Assembly: GCA_950295325.1 (NCBI GenBank)
Contig: OX485808.1
Location: 26,184,527-26,248,526, forward strand
Reading direction: 5' to 3'
Length of the DNA stretch: 64,000 bases
Source of the DNA: Polytrichum commune
Lineage: Eukaryota > Streptophyta > Polytrichopsida > Polytrichales > Polytrichaceae
Positions within the stretch are counted from its first letter, which is position 1. Each line of letters starts with the position of its first letter. The translations under genes were made by a program, and so were the position numbers. The notes below the pieces were generated by a model. That model saw nothing but the letters and a program-made list of their open reading frames with translations, was not told where the DNA came from and searched no databases. Of this stretch, positions 1 through 11,840 are shown in pieces.

Positions 1-490
1 TCCACATGAGGAACACATTCTCTACGAATCCTAGAGCATGTAGATTGAGAAATACCCAACAATTTTCACACTTCACGTATGCTACGCTTATGCTGCAACA
101 GGGCTATAGCATTCAACCTCTTTTCCTCTGGTAATGTTCTCGTGGCAAAGAAAAGCTTCGCATTTTTGAGAGAAAATGTCCTAAGAGACCACATTAGTAA
201 CCATAAGTGGGAGGAAGAACCCTAGGCGGCAATATGAAATTATTCTTGCAACTAAAGGTGAGTGATGAAAACAATTCTTTAGTCGAGTCAAAGACTTAAT
301 TTCATTCAAAATGCATATCTCTCTCGTAGTCAAGATGAAATTTGGAAGGATGATAGCCAACTTAATTATGTATTTGACCAATACACTTCCATATATGGCT
401 TCCCAAAATTTGTTGTTTTGTTGATTGACTCAATTTTGGGAGTCAATGTATATATGCTAATGATTATTTTTATTGTGATATTAATTGTAA
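1..490. other. AT-rich intergenic stretch, nothing recognised
   Basis: Short open frames here have no codon pattern or domain I recognise. I see no repeat ends until the TA dinucleotide that flanks the pogo-like element at 493. Confidence 0.5.
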
Positions 491-492
491 TA

Positions 493-972
493 CAATAGCC
501 TCCCGCCTAAGTACGCACCCTTTTAAGTACGCATCCCGTTAAAGTACGCATTATTTTCCCAAAAAATAGGGTTCAAATTTATTTAGTTCAGCATGTCATG
601 GATTGTCATTTGGTGCAAGTTTTGAAGATTCTTGCGTTTGGCTTTCAAGGTGACAGCCTGGACCTTACTTTGAAACGATTCAAAAAACTTTCTAAGATCA
701 TTGAATGTTTCCTCAGCCTCTTCTTGAACTTCGGAGCTGAGCAACTGATCCTCTATATCAACCACTTGCTTATAAAGTGACTCGAATCCGTCTTGCTCAG
801 CTTCGCTATGATCTCACATCTCTGGGACTCATTGAGGCGTTTCCTGTTTGGTTTCTTCAACATTGCAGCCGAATCAAGCGATTAGGACCCTAAACCCTAA
901 AGTGCGCACCTACCGGCTAAGTACGCACAATCCTCCTAGGTTCAAGTTGTGTACTTAGGCGGGGGGCTACTG
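493..972. mobile_element. pogo-like (Tc1/mariner) MITE with TA target duplication
   Basis: The left end reads CAATAGCCTCCCGCCTAAGT. The right end, reverse-complemented, reads CAGTAGCCCCCCGCCTAAGT. Both ends are flanked by TA (491-492 and 973-974). A TA duplication and a CAGT-type start are hallmarks of the pogo branch of Tc1/mariner. The 480-bp interior is not random: it retains N- and C-terminal pieces of a transposase on the minus strand, so this is an internally deleted derivative of an autonomous element. Confidence 0.8.
583..863 (-). pseudogene. pogo-like transposase remnant (CENP-B-type N-terminus joined to a coiled-coil C-terminus)
   Basis: Reading the minus strand from the ATG at 863-861 gives a basic start followed by RLNESQRCEIIAKLSK. 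This resembles the first helix of the CENP-B N-terminal/Psq-type HTH found in pogo-family transposases. The frame then fails. A second frame (minus, from about 800 to 583) gives an acidic, helical stretch (VVDIEDQLLSSEVQEEAEE) ending in a stop at 583. The two frames meet in the motif GCGAAGCTGAG, which fits an internal deletion that removed the DNA-binding remainder and the whole DDD catalytic core. It cannot encode a working transposase. The family call rests on one short motif plus the TA-flanked ends of the element. Confidence 0.6.
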
Positions 973-974
973 TA

Positions 975-3219
975 CTAGATCAAAATTACTAAAGAAAATA
1001 AATTATTGCAACAAATTTGTAAGAATACATGTATGCATTCCCATGTGTCTCCGCGTGTCAAAAAATGAAATTGACTTAATTTCAATAACATGGAACCGCA
1101 ACTTAACATAGTCAAAGGGAAGCTAGCATGTGAGCATGAGCGGTGAGCAATAACATGTGAGCATTTCATAAAATTCAAATATTTTGGTTACTGATGGAAC
1201 ACAACGGGACATTTGACACCTGAAAAATAAACCCTATTATCTTGGAAGTCATTCTCTACATTTTGTCAAGGGGGTTTTTAACCATGTAATCAACATGGCA
1301 TTTGTAGATCTAGAAATAAGCCTAAATATATTATTGTAGCTTGAATGTTAGTAAATGGAACTCAAAAATAGCCACAATTACCTACATATTTGAAGTTTCA
1401 TAAATTTTATATATCAACAATGTACAATCATCACATCCTAATTATGTATTAATGATTATTAATGCTTGACAATAGTTCCAACCCTATATGATTCAGGAAT
1501 GATATGCATGACCTTGTTGTAGTTCATTTCAAATCTACATACATGAAGGTGTTTGCCATCATGTTGTCAACCTTGCATAAAGACACATGACACATGATCC
1601 ACATGTGTTTGTAGTATAACCCATTGGTATTTCTTCCCCACTGTGACATACATTGTAAGTGTTCTACCCTTCCACTTGTTCCTATGCTTTGCAGTATGTG
1701 CATTTGGGTTCTACCAAGTTTTTGGAGTTGGAAACCAACATCTTCTAGATTGAATATCTCATCCCAAGTTTTGCTTACAAATTAAATACCTCATCCCCAA
1801 TTCACTTTCACTTTCAAATTTGAGAAATTTTGAAAGATTAATTAATCCAAATGTTGTAGCTCATGAGATTTTGACCATGCAACATGTGTCGTTGAAGCTA
1901 GGAAAATGATAGGAAAATGATCTAAATATACCAACAAATAATCTCTTAAGTCATAAGATAAACAAAAAATTTATTAAATTAAAAAAATTAGGATTGCAAT
2001 TTGTACATCTACCTCTAATTTAAGATTCTCAATAGCCATTTTATTTGTACACAATTTTTTTTATAGTAAACAATAACCCCCCCCCCTTTACATATATTAT
2101 GTATATCAATGCCATAAAAATACCGTTTTATACAATCATGTTATTTACTTTCAATATGAGCCTTAGCTACTAGATAGTAGAGTATGTACCTTGTGTATGT
2201 TGTGTTGGGTTCTTGGATGATGCACATATGTACTAGAATAACAACAATTGTTGGTCATTTTGTAACAACTAGAGCGTGCTATGAATTTACATCTCATATG
2301 TCATCTAAGTAGCAATAGGGTGCATTCAAATCAAGAGCATGCACATAATACTCCCTTAACGCATATGTATGCCACAACACATATTAGTTGTCCTCCCTAA
2401 GAACCTACCAACATCATGTGACCAATTCATTGTTTGTAATAAAAAGACCACGATCTTAATTATTTAAAAGATTGTGGAAGCTTTCCTTTGATATCACACT
2501 AGAATACAACCACCAACATAAAGTGACACGGTATTTTGTTTCAACATCCTCCATTGTATTGTATATATACATCTTATCCCCTTGCAAGTTTTTGTGTCGG
2601 AATTGCAACAACAATTGTATTTGTTTTTGGTCTATTTTGTTGATGTTGGCAGTCACCCTCAAAATATTTACATTTAGAATCCTTTATGACTACAATGTAA
2701 ACATTAGATCTATATAATTTTCATGTTGCAATCCACTTCACATGGACATTGTCCTAAATTATCACGTAGGGAGCACTGCTCTCAGTCATTCTCTCAGAGA
2801 GGTTTTTTCCAAATCATAATTGTGTTGCAAAATCTTCAGAATGCCTATCACAACAATCAACCATCCGTACTGTATTTTCTTTGCTATTAAACCCATGGCA
2901 TGAGATTGTGGTTTATCCTTCAATTGTTGGCCATGGTCACATCTTTCAAATACTCAAACTTCAATCAAGAGCGGTCCTTGAGGACCATGGGATGCAAGCA
3001 CAATCAAGTACACAATTATGTTTACACAATTACAAGTGCAATCAAGAGCATGCACATAATTGTGTAAGTGATACACATTGAAATGAATGATTAAACCCCT
3101 AAACATTTCAAGGTCAACATCAAAATTTATGCACGAACATAGTTTTGTTGTGTAGGTAGTACCCAACATTTAAATTGGATGTTGCCACAAAAATAAAAGT
3201 CAATGTCCTTATGCAAAAT
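975..3219. other. AT-rich region without recognised genes
   Basis: About 2.2 kb of AT-rich sequence with scattered stops in all frames. A C-run lies at about 2079-2087. The short frames around 2456-2717 overlap on both strands and show no domain. I found no element ends with matching duplications. Confidence 0.45.
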
Positions 3220-4440
3220 AAAAATAAAAATTTCAACAGTTTGAGCATCCAAAAGTCCGTTTCAAAACTTAAAGTAATTTCTTAAACTTCTTTACAAATG
3301 GCCCCAACAAAACTTTCAAAGAGATTGGAGATGACTTTGAATGAACCCCAAAAGATTACAACCTCTTAGCTTCACCCCGAGGATACTACCAACATTTTAG
3401 TAATGATATTTGGTTCAACATATAAGTTAACTTTCTCAATTGCTCTGGAAACAACCTCTGTAACACTCCCTATGATTTTGGAAGTCACCTTTAATAATAA
3501 CTAAAGGAACCAACTTCCCAACTAGGTACAAACTATATAAATATCAACATTTTGGTAATTTTCTAATAGTTTTTTTTAAAAAAAATCTCAAATTCTTTAC
3601 AATGGTCCCATTTTTCTCGATTTTTATTCTATTTTTCTCAAATGCTTACACATGGCCCTCACAATGCTTCCAAAGGATTTTGAGGTGATTGAAAAAAAAA
3701 TCCAAAAAATTGATATAAGGGCACAAATATCAACATTTTGGTAACTTTTAAAGTTACTCATGAACTCTTTTATTTTTATCAAATGGGTTACAAATGGCCC
3801 TCTTAGTGCTTCCCAAGGGGTTTGAAATGATTTTAAAGTATCTCAAAAAAAATTGAAATTTGTACCTTCGGATATGAAGGCACAAGTATCAACATTTTGG
3901 TTTTGTCTTTTTTTTTGTTTTGTTTTGTTTTGTTACAAATGCTTACAAATGGCCTTTGAATTATTTCCAAGCATTTTTGTCCGCTCTTGACAAATCTCCA
4001 ATAAATTGAAATATGCATCCATGGTGCCAAGGATGCAAATATCAACACTTTGGTAACCTTGAAGTTGGCTCAAAACTTCATGTGTATTTCTCAAGTGTTT
4101 TGTAAATTGTGTTGTCAACGTGTTATAAGGCTTTGGAAGTTCTTTGAAAAGTGACCAAAAAACTGAATCTTGTATACTTGGTGTCGGGGATACAATTGCC
4201 AAGGTTTTGATCATTTTTATTTGATTTCAAATTTCATTATTTTCCCCAAGTGCTTTGCAAATGACTAGTATATCATTGCTTGGGGCTTTGGGGGGGGGGG
4301 GGGGGGCTTTGGAAATGAACAAGAAAAATGACCCAAAATTTGAAATTCGAACATCAAGATTATGGTTATTTTAAATTTGGTACAATGACTCTTTTAATAC
4401 TTTCAAATGCTTTCTATAAGTGTTGGGATGGAGTTCAATT
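3220..4440. repeat. degenerate tandem array, period about 160 bp
   Basis: The phrase ATCAACATTTTGGTAA or a near variant recurs at about 3541, 3727, 3888 and 4037, with weaker forms at 3380, 4195 and 4351. Each is followed by a segment of the type CTTACAAATGGCCCT and a run of AAAATTGAAATTT. The spacing is roughly 150-185 bp, so this is an old satellite-like array rather than coding DNA. A run of about 17 G follows at 4290-4306. Confidence 0.65.
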
Positions 4441-4616
4441 GGAAAGTTAATATTTGTTTAATTTGAAAGAAAAGAATCAAGGCTTTAGCATGGGCTCCCA
4501 TGTCAAGGGGTTGTGTATTACTAAGTAGTTACCCAATGGTAGAATTAGGTTCATTTTGAGAAAGAAACCAGTGAAAACTCTTGGAGAAGAAGAAGATTTT
4601 TGTAGGATGAGTATAA

Positions 4617-5980
4617 AGGCCGGTTTACACTATGGACCATGAAGTCGGACCATGGAAGATGGCCTTTGTCAATGGTCCAAGTTCATGGTCCAAATTCCAT
4701 GGTCCGACTTCTTAAGAAAATAGTTTTGAAAGCCTTGGGTCCCTCAGTAGGTGTAAACCAAATGTGGACCAAGAAGAATAACCATGCACCAAAAAGTGAA
4801 GGTGCTGAGTTTTTAAATACATGCTCAAAAAGGGCAGTTTTGAAAAAAAAATCAAGTTTGACCATTCTCTTGTCTTCTCTTGGGCTTCACTTGTCCTCAC
4901 TTCTTGTTAAATGTGTCGAAGATGTGGCTTGCAAATCTTCTCACAACAATTTTTACAAAAATAAGAGATTTAATTTGTACATGGTCAATGTAATTTACAT
5001 GTGACATGTACCTTGTGTTGTCACTACACTAAATAAGATATTTATTGTTTGATTATATTTAATGTTGTTACCACCCTACCTTGCTCAACACTAATTTTTA
5101 ATTCTTTGATAACTAGTGCTAGAAGATTTGGTAGAAGATATGTTGGAATTCTTCTTTTATCATTGTTATTTATTTCTATATCCTTACTAACACTAAATTC
5201 AAACATGGAACTTCCACATATTACCATAGTTGATATTTATTGTTTGATTTTACATTTAATGTAACTTACTTTCATAGGGTTATTGATATTTAGTGTATGC
5301 ATTCGTATTGATTGTATCAAACACTAAATATCTTATTTAATGTAGTAGAAAACTATGCAAAAAAAACCGCGATCGTTTTCCCATTGCGGTTCTTTTGACC
5401 ACCTTGATCTACAATCACTCAACAACTACAAATTTTTCTTTTTCATTTTTCAACTGTAATGTTTTTACTTATTGGGGTGTGTAATATTCCGTTGGAAAGG
5501 TATTCTCAGGTGCTTTCCAACGGTATATTACAAGCCCCAAATTCCAAACAATGATGTTGGTAGACCAAAAAAAACAAAGTTGCACTTGAATTCTTGAGTT
5601 CTAGATGTCCCATGTTGTTTGATGAAACATGTGGGAGCCGGTTTAAGGGGTAGGGCAAGGTAGTAATGGTATACTTCATGGTCTATGATATAATGAAGGC
5701 ATATAGAGGGTACATCATTAAGATTTGATTAAAATAGCATTTCTTTGACATGGGCCCTTGCCTTTTCCTACTAGACCATCTCTCTTGCCTCTCTCACCAG
5801 AAAACCCGTTGGACCATGTCAGTGCATTTATTAGGCCTTAAAAATTATATTTTGGGGACCTCGACCTCCATGGTCTCTCTGCCATTCTTTCCTTAGTGTA
5901 GACCGAAGTTGTCCTAGGACAACTTCAACATCCAATCACCTCACTGGGTCCAACTTCATGGTCCATAGTGAAAACGGCCC
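4617..5980. mobile_element. TIR element family A, copy 1 (PIF/Harbinger-like, TAA duplication)
   Basis: The left end GGCCGGTTTACACTATGG and the right end CCATAGTGAAAACGGCC are inverted copies. Both are flanked by TAA (4614-4616 and 5981-5983). A second inverted pair lies inside, around CGTTGGAAAGGT. No transposase is encoded; the 121-codon frame at 4639-5004 runs across the TIR and is not a gene. The 3-bp TAA/TTA duplication points to PIF/Harbinger. A complete family B element sits inside at 5023-5346. Confidence 0.75.
5023..5346. mobile_element. family B TIR element nested in A copy 1
   Basis: It begins ACTACACTAAATA and ends with the inverted form (TTTAATGTAGT), with internal repeats of CACTAAATATC. 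The interior matches the stand-alone copy at 59367-59671, including the phrases CTCAACACTAATTTT and CATAGTTGATATTTA. No target duplication is visible at this copy, so the superfamily is unassigned. Confidence 0.7.
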
Positions 5981-6220
5981 TAAGAGCGGTGTTTGTAACC
6001 CTTTGGATGACGTCATAGGAAGAGGTGGTTAGGATAGTGATATGAGGGTTTCTTAGGCCACAAATCCTAGTACCTACTTAGAAAGTGTAAAAACGGGTGA
6101 GTGGTACAAGGGAGTGGTAGAACTTTGCGATGTACAACCCTACTAGTGAATGCAATAGTGTTGGTCCTTGGAATCGTAATATTGGCGTTTGAAGGATTCC
6201 TAACTTGTTTGTGATTGTAA

Positions 6221-7403
6221 GGGGCGGTTTACACTATGAACCATGAAGTTGGACCAGGGCTCTGCAAGGCAGCTGATTGGCTCTTGAAGTTGTCCCGGGA
6301 CAACTTCGGTTTACACTAAGGGAAAAATGGCAGAGGGACCATGGAGGGGAGGTCCCCAAAATATAAATTTTAAGGCCTAATAAATGCACTGACATGGTCC
6401 AACTGGTTTTGCGGTGAGAGAGGCAAGAGAGGTGGTCTGGTAGGAAAAGGCAATGGCCCATGTCAGAGAAATGCCATTTCAAGAAGGTTTAAATGAATCT
6501 ACCTTTAATGTGCCTTAATTATATTATAACCCATGAGACATACCAGCACTACCTTGCCCTACCCCTTAAACCGGCTTACACAAGTTTCATCAAACAACGC
6601 GGGACATCTAGAACTCAAGAATTCAAGTGCAAATTTGTTTTTTTGGTCTACCAACTGCAATGGTTGGAATTTGGGGGCGTGTAATATACCGTTGGAAAGG
6701 TCCTGAAAATACCTTTCCAACGGTATATTACGCGCCCAAAAAATGTTTAAAAAGTACAGTTGCAAAACAAAAAAGAAAAATACGTAGTCGTTTAGTGACT
6801 GTAGATCAGGGTGGTCAAAAGAAGCGCAATGGGAAATCTTCTAACATTAATTATCAAAGAATTGAAATTTAGTGTTGAGCAAGGTTGGGTGGTAACAACA
6901 TTAGATATGATCAAACACTAAATATCCTATTTAGTGTAGTGACAACACAAGGTACATATTACATGTACAAATTGAATCGCTCATTTTTTTTGTAAAAATT
7001 GTTGTGAGAAGATTTGCAAGCCACATCTTCGACACATTTAACAAGAAGTGAAGACAGTTGAAGCCCAAGAGATGACAAGAGAATGATCAAACTTTAAGGC
7101 GAAAAGAAGAAAAAACTAAGTGACAAGATAAGTGAAGACAAATTGAAGTCAACAAAATGGTCAAACTTCATTTTTTCCCAAAACTACCCTTTTTGGGCTT
7201 ATATTAAAAAAATCAGCACATCCACTTCTTGCCGCATGGTCATTCCTGTTGGTCCACATTCGGTTTACACCTAGTGAGGGGCCCAACGGCTTTGTAAATC
7301 AATTTTTTAAGAACTCGGACCATGAAATGTAGACCATGAACTCGTACCACGGATAAGGCATCTTCCGTGGGACAAGTTCATGGTCTATGGTGTAAACCGC
7401 CCC
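6221..7403. mobile_element. TIR element family A, copy 2 (TAA duplication)
   Basis: The ends are GGGGCGGTTTACACTATG and ATGGTGTAAACCGCCCC, flanked by TAA at 6218-6220 and 7404-7406. The interior is in the opposite orientation to copy 1, and the nested family B element has been reduced to one end (about 6835-6940). The inner inverted pair around CGTTGGAAAGGT and CCTTTCCAACG (6692-6722) is well preserved. It is non-autonomous. Confidence 0.8.
6835..6940. repeat. truncated family B element inside A copy 2
   Basis: About 105 bp matching, in reverse orientation, the left third of the B elements at 5023 and 12790. It ends with TATTTAGTGTAGT at 6940. The remainder is missing, and the sequence passes directly into A-element sequence containing CCCATTGCGCTTC. 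Confidence 0.65.
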
Positions 7404-7406
7404 TAA

Positions 7407-8280
7407 GACTACTTGTCATTGTGCAAGCAATCAGTGCCAAAAAAATCTTGCAGAGACAAGACTTATGTATGTATTGCTCACCGCTCACTACTCACATGAT
7501 AGCACTCTGCAATATAGTAAGTCACTCTATTCAAAAGGTCACACTAATGAGCCTATTTGGTATTCGTTTAGTCTTTAATGTCCTACAAGGATATTTTGGT
7601 CTAAATGAGAAATATTGAAAGGGTGGATTGGAATGTTAAAACTATCATTTTTTTCATATTTTGTCTAGCAATAGAGGGTAAATTTGACTTCTTGTGTTAA
7701 ATGAAATGAATGAAAATTTGCATAAGGACTTATCCTATTCTGATTTCATAAAAAAAAGTGTTTAAGATAGGTGTGTAATAGGCAAAAACATTTTACTAAT
7801 TGAATGCAACAAAATCACAAAAAATATTTACAAAGACCCGACACGACGTTGAGTGGATGAAGGCATGAATGGATGACAGCATCTGTGGAGGAAGGTGTCA
7901 AGCAAATGATGCTTGAACAAATGAAGGCATTGAGTGGATGAAGGTTGTTGGATCAAGAGGGTGGCAAACGAATACCTTTGTATTTAGAGGTTTAGATTAA
8001 AATAAATAGGATAAAGTTGGTTGTAAATGCTACATGTTATATTTAGGTACAGCTAGATCTACGGCCAGTAAGGTTTCGTGGTCCGCGAATATTGGTGTTG
8101 GGCTCACTTTCACTCTCTCCCTTGGTTAGGACAATCTCTCTCTCCTCTTTCCATATAGGTAGAGGCGCAAGGTTCTTAGAATGCTAGCAAAATGAATGTT
8201 GAACAAAAGATTTCGTAAACGCTCTTAATGTTGAATAAAAATATTTGTAAACCATGTTGGAGAAACTGTTGTATGTGTAT
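7407..8280. other. no gene recognised
   Basis: AT-rich sequence. The ORF at 7367-7618 starts inside the A element and has no recognisable domain. A short, loosely repetitive stretch built on GATGAAGGCAT lies around 7853-7950. Confidence 0.45.
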
Positions 8281-8283
8281 GTA

Positions 8284-8425
8284 GGTGTTGGAGTGAATTG
8301 TTGTTGGATATGTGGTAATTGGAATGAATTGTTGTTGGATATGTGGTTGTTGGAATGCATTGTTGTTAGATATATGACTACTGGAACGAATTGTTGTTGG
8401 ATATGAGGTTGTAGGAGTGAATGCC
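8284..8425. repeat. short tandem repeat, unit about 37 bp
   Basis: Four successive variants of GAATTGTTGTTGGATATGTG, each followed by GTTGTTGGAATGAATT-like sequence. No coding potential. Confidence 0.7.
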
Positions 8426-9404
8426 GCAGTCGGTTACAAGTCTAGGTTCCGCAAGTAGTATTGATGTTATTACATTGTTGTTTGTTGTATTGTTCTAGTT
8501 ATATTACTATTGGTTCCATTGCTCCAGTTGTTGATTTTGCTTCGCTTGAGGCTTAGAGGTAGAGATAGAGTTAGTAGTCAGAGACAGAGGTAGTGGTTAT
8601 TGACAAAGTTAATGTTAAAGTTCTAGTTTTAGTCTTGATTGGAGTATTGGCTTGGAGAGTGGCAAAATGTCACCTATCCAGTTACTATTCCTCGGAAGGA
8701 TGGCTTAACCCTCAATCCTTCCACTACTCGATCAATGCAACCAAGGATGGCCAGTGTGGAATTTGATGGAAATTACACACCTTAAGTCAAATCCTCTTAT
8801 TTTTGCAGTAGCAACTACTAGGTACGATGGATCAATTTTAGATGAAGTTAGGATGATTTAGGTTGAATGAAGAGAGGTTTTGTGAGGGATGAAATGATGA
8901 ACTTATGATGGTTTACATGAATGAATTGATGCACGGATGAATGTGATGTTTTTGGATAATAATAAAGGATAGAAGATCAATGTTTGGAGGCACTAGAGTA
9001 GTCCACTCATCCGGCTAATCTTGTAGGTTGTTATTTTGATTGGAGTAGCAATTGTCGCCACATCATGTTTTAGAAAAAATTGATATAAATATAAGAAAAA
9101 AAATTCTTATATATACTAGACTTGTTTTAACAATATCACGATTAAGTAATGATAATAATTTGATAATATTTGTGGATGTGTATGGAATAATGAAATTCCA
9201 TATTTGTTGGAAGGAATTGACGGAAGTTATGTTCTCGTCATAAAATATTTTATTAATTATTACTTCAAGGGGTGGTGGATGCATCTCGTATACCTTAAAA
9301 GTTCATTGGAAATACAACTATGCAACCTTGATATTATACACCTTTCAAAGGTGAGAAAAAAAGATTGTCACATGATGGAGCACACTAATTCTTTATACAA
9401 TCAA
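8426..9404. other. AT-rich, no secure feature
   Basis: It lies directly upstream of the PIF/Harbinger transposase fragment. Weakly open plus-strand frames at 9052-9416 could be more of the same decayed gene, but I see no diagnostic motif in them. Confidence 0.4.
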
Positions 9405-9770
9405 ATATACGTATGACAATTGAATGAGCATTTGACATATTGAAGGGGAAGTGGAGAATATTGCTGAAAGATTTTTTATATGCCCTTAGAGAATAATCCT
9501 AAAATTGTGAGTACATGTATCTAGTTTCATAATTTATGCATAATTCATGCAAAGGATTTTGGGATGAGACATGCTAGAGAAACAAAAGTTGAATTACCAA
9601 GTGAAATGGATGTTGTTCTAGAAGGTTTCAAGAATATAAACACGTCTAATATTTTAGAATCAACAATTAAAGAAATGAAAGCACTGTAAAGAGGGGTTGT
9701 GCAAGATAATTATGTTAAAGATGATGAAAATGATCATGAGGAGGTGGACAATGAAAATCAACAAGAAAAG
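9405..9770 (+). pseudogene. PIF/Harbinger DDE_4 transposase, C-terminal fragment
   Basis: At 9425-9480 one frame reads AFDILKGKWRILLKD, matching the family pattern ERAFGxLKxRWRIL that surrounds the catalytic glutamate of DDE superfamily endonuclease 4. After a frameshift inside the T-run near 9472 the next frame reads MPLENNPKIVSTCI, an in-frame stop, then FHNLCIIHAKDFGMRHAR. This matches the following family stretch (xMPLxxVPxIVxxCixLHNxCI). An acidic tail (VKDDENDHEEVDNENQQE) closes the frame. The first two catalytic aspartates, the N-terminus and the partner Myb-like ORF are not visible. Because of the stops and the frameshift it is inactive. An autonomous relative could have mobilised the TAA/TTA-flanked MITEs nearby, but that link is inference. 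Confidence 0.65.
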
Positions 9771-9779
9771 AAATAGAAA

Positions 9780-11563
9780 AAATAAATGACATGGTTTGTT
9801 ACCCTAACATGCGATGTTTGTTCACCACCTTCCTCTCATGTCCGCTTGAGCATAGAGCGGGGGCAACTTAGTGCCTATTTTCCTAGGTGGACCATGTGGT
9901 TAGTCTTAGGGCTATGTGTTCTATGTTAGTTTTGGGTTTTAGTGTTAGTAAGTGTGTTTATTCAAGTAGGACCACGCATATTTCTTTTTTGATTTCTTTT
10001 TGTTTAGGATTATGTGTGTTTAGCACCTTATAGCAGTTTTGGAGAAGGATTCCATTAGTTTATGGATTTTAAAGCTGTGGATTTGTAGGCCTTGGAGGAG
10101 TTTAGTATTTGTTGTATGTATGGTGCCCTTAGTCATGCCGTGATTGTAATGGGTGGTAGTATAATCCACCCTGGTTGAGATAAGAGTGGATGGAGAATGA
10201 AAACCAATATGTTAAAGGAGGAAACTAGAAAGCAAAAATTAGGGATAATAAAAACAAACAGCTAGTTGCAAGAATATTTTGCGCTACAATAATGCAGATC
10301 AATTGATGACATATTCTTATGATTTGTGTTCAAAATAAACTTTGTTGGCACTTTGAACAAATGCAACATATAAATGTAAATATTTTTTGAATTTTGCAAT
10401 TATAAAAAATGTCTATGACTTCAAGTAGAGCTGTAAGATTATAGACAATTGCAACTACAATCTTTGCCCCAATTTTTGATGAATTCTCCATAAACAATTT
10501 AAAAGATTTGCATCAAATTCACAATGGAAATGAAAGCATGGCCTCAACTGTACATGTATATTTCATCATCGTTGGGAAGACTTTTCTTTTGATATTTTGT
10601 TTGCGCTCTATTGCTTTGAATAGATTTTATCTTCTAACTCCGTTGGATACAAGTTCCATTGATTCTAAAAATGGATCATGTTTGTGTATTTTAGATACAT
10701 TGATAATCTTATTATTTTTGGATTATTTTGAAGGAGTCAGGATTGGCAAAAAAATATTTGCATTTACATGTTGCAATTTTAAATAGCACCTCGAAGCTTC
10801 TACTAGCTAGGCTTTGAAACAACTTGAACATTACATGTCCTTTATTGGTAGAAGTTTCTTACACCATTTGAAAATCAACAAGGATTTTGGATACCAAAAC
10901 TCTCTAATCTTGAAATCACAATGACCAAGTAAGATCTTAAACTCTACTAGATCAAGAACAATGATCTAAATTATTGGGAATAACTCATGTGTTCTCAGAC
11001 AATTTATGTTAAAACTCAATAGGTCTAGAGATGAGATTGCACAAGCAAGTTACACATACACAAAGGCATGTGAACAATGTTGGGAGTGAGATGGTCTCCT
11101 CCACCCCTTGCCTTGCCCTTCATTACTCATGTTCACCTTGGTTGATGCAAACAATATGGGATAACTCTTCTCCCATTACAGACCAACCTTGTGGGCTTAT
11201 TACAACCATATTACTTCTAGTATTACATTTCTATGACTACGAACAACCTAATGCTCCACCTTCAACAACTTACAAACTGGGAAGATAAAAACTTGTTGGA
11301 TTGCATATCGACCCTAACATAACATGATTATTAGGGAAACGTACAAACTCTATGTCATCACTTGACACCGCATCCGCAATGGACATTTTTAAACTGTCCA
11401 TCCATTTCACCATAAACACCAATTACGACAACGTTTATACAAGCCGTGAGAAAACTTGTCTTGTAAAACTCTTAGAAAAGATGAAATAGCCTCATCAGGA
11501 GGTACTTCAACAACATAAGTTCATGTGACTCAAAGACAAATATCGAGGTCATTGCATGTTAAA
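9780..11563. other. no gene recognised
   Basis: AT-rich sequence with several 60-90-codon frames, none with a domain or codon pattern I trust. The segment 9780-10200 may be the 3' flank of the PIF-like fragment. Confidence 0.4.
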
Positions 11564-11571
11564 ACTTTGCA

Positions 11572-11800
11572 CCAGGGCTTGGGGAGAACCGGCGGTTACT
11601 TACAGATGAACCGGCGAGGTTTGAGAAATAACCGGTTGAAGTTGGAGACTTCAGGAGAATTACTGATCATTTTAGAGGAATCTATGGAATATACCTTAAA
11701 TGAATAAAGCGAAACTGGAAGACATCAGCATGTAACCGGCTAGATTTAGAATCACTAGGATCTTGACTGACTATATATGCTCAAAAACTTCCCAGGTATT
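11572..11800. mobile_element. family E hAT MITE, copy 1
   Basis: 229 bp with subterminal ACCGG repeats (GAGAACCGGCGG, GAACCGGCGAGG, ATAACCGGTTG) and a right end TCAAAAACTTCCCAGGTATT, matching copies at 43643 and 51702. Candidate 8-bp duplications are ACTTTGCA (11564-11571) and GTTTTGCA (11801-11808), a 6/8 match. Assignment to hAT comes from the 8-bp duplications of its sister copies. Confidence 0.6.
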
Positions 11801-11840
11801 GTTTTGCATGCAAGCACAATAGAATTATTCTATGCTCTGA

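Noticed and set aside
4639-5004. 121-codon plus-strand frame
   Set aside because: It lies across the terminal inverted repeat of family A copy 1 and has no domain.
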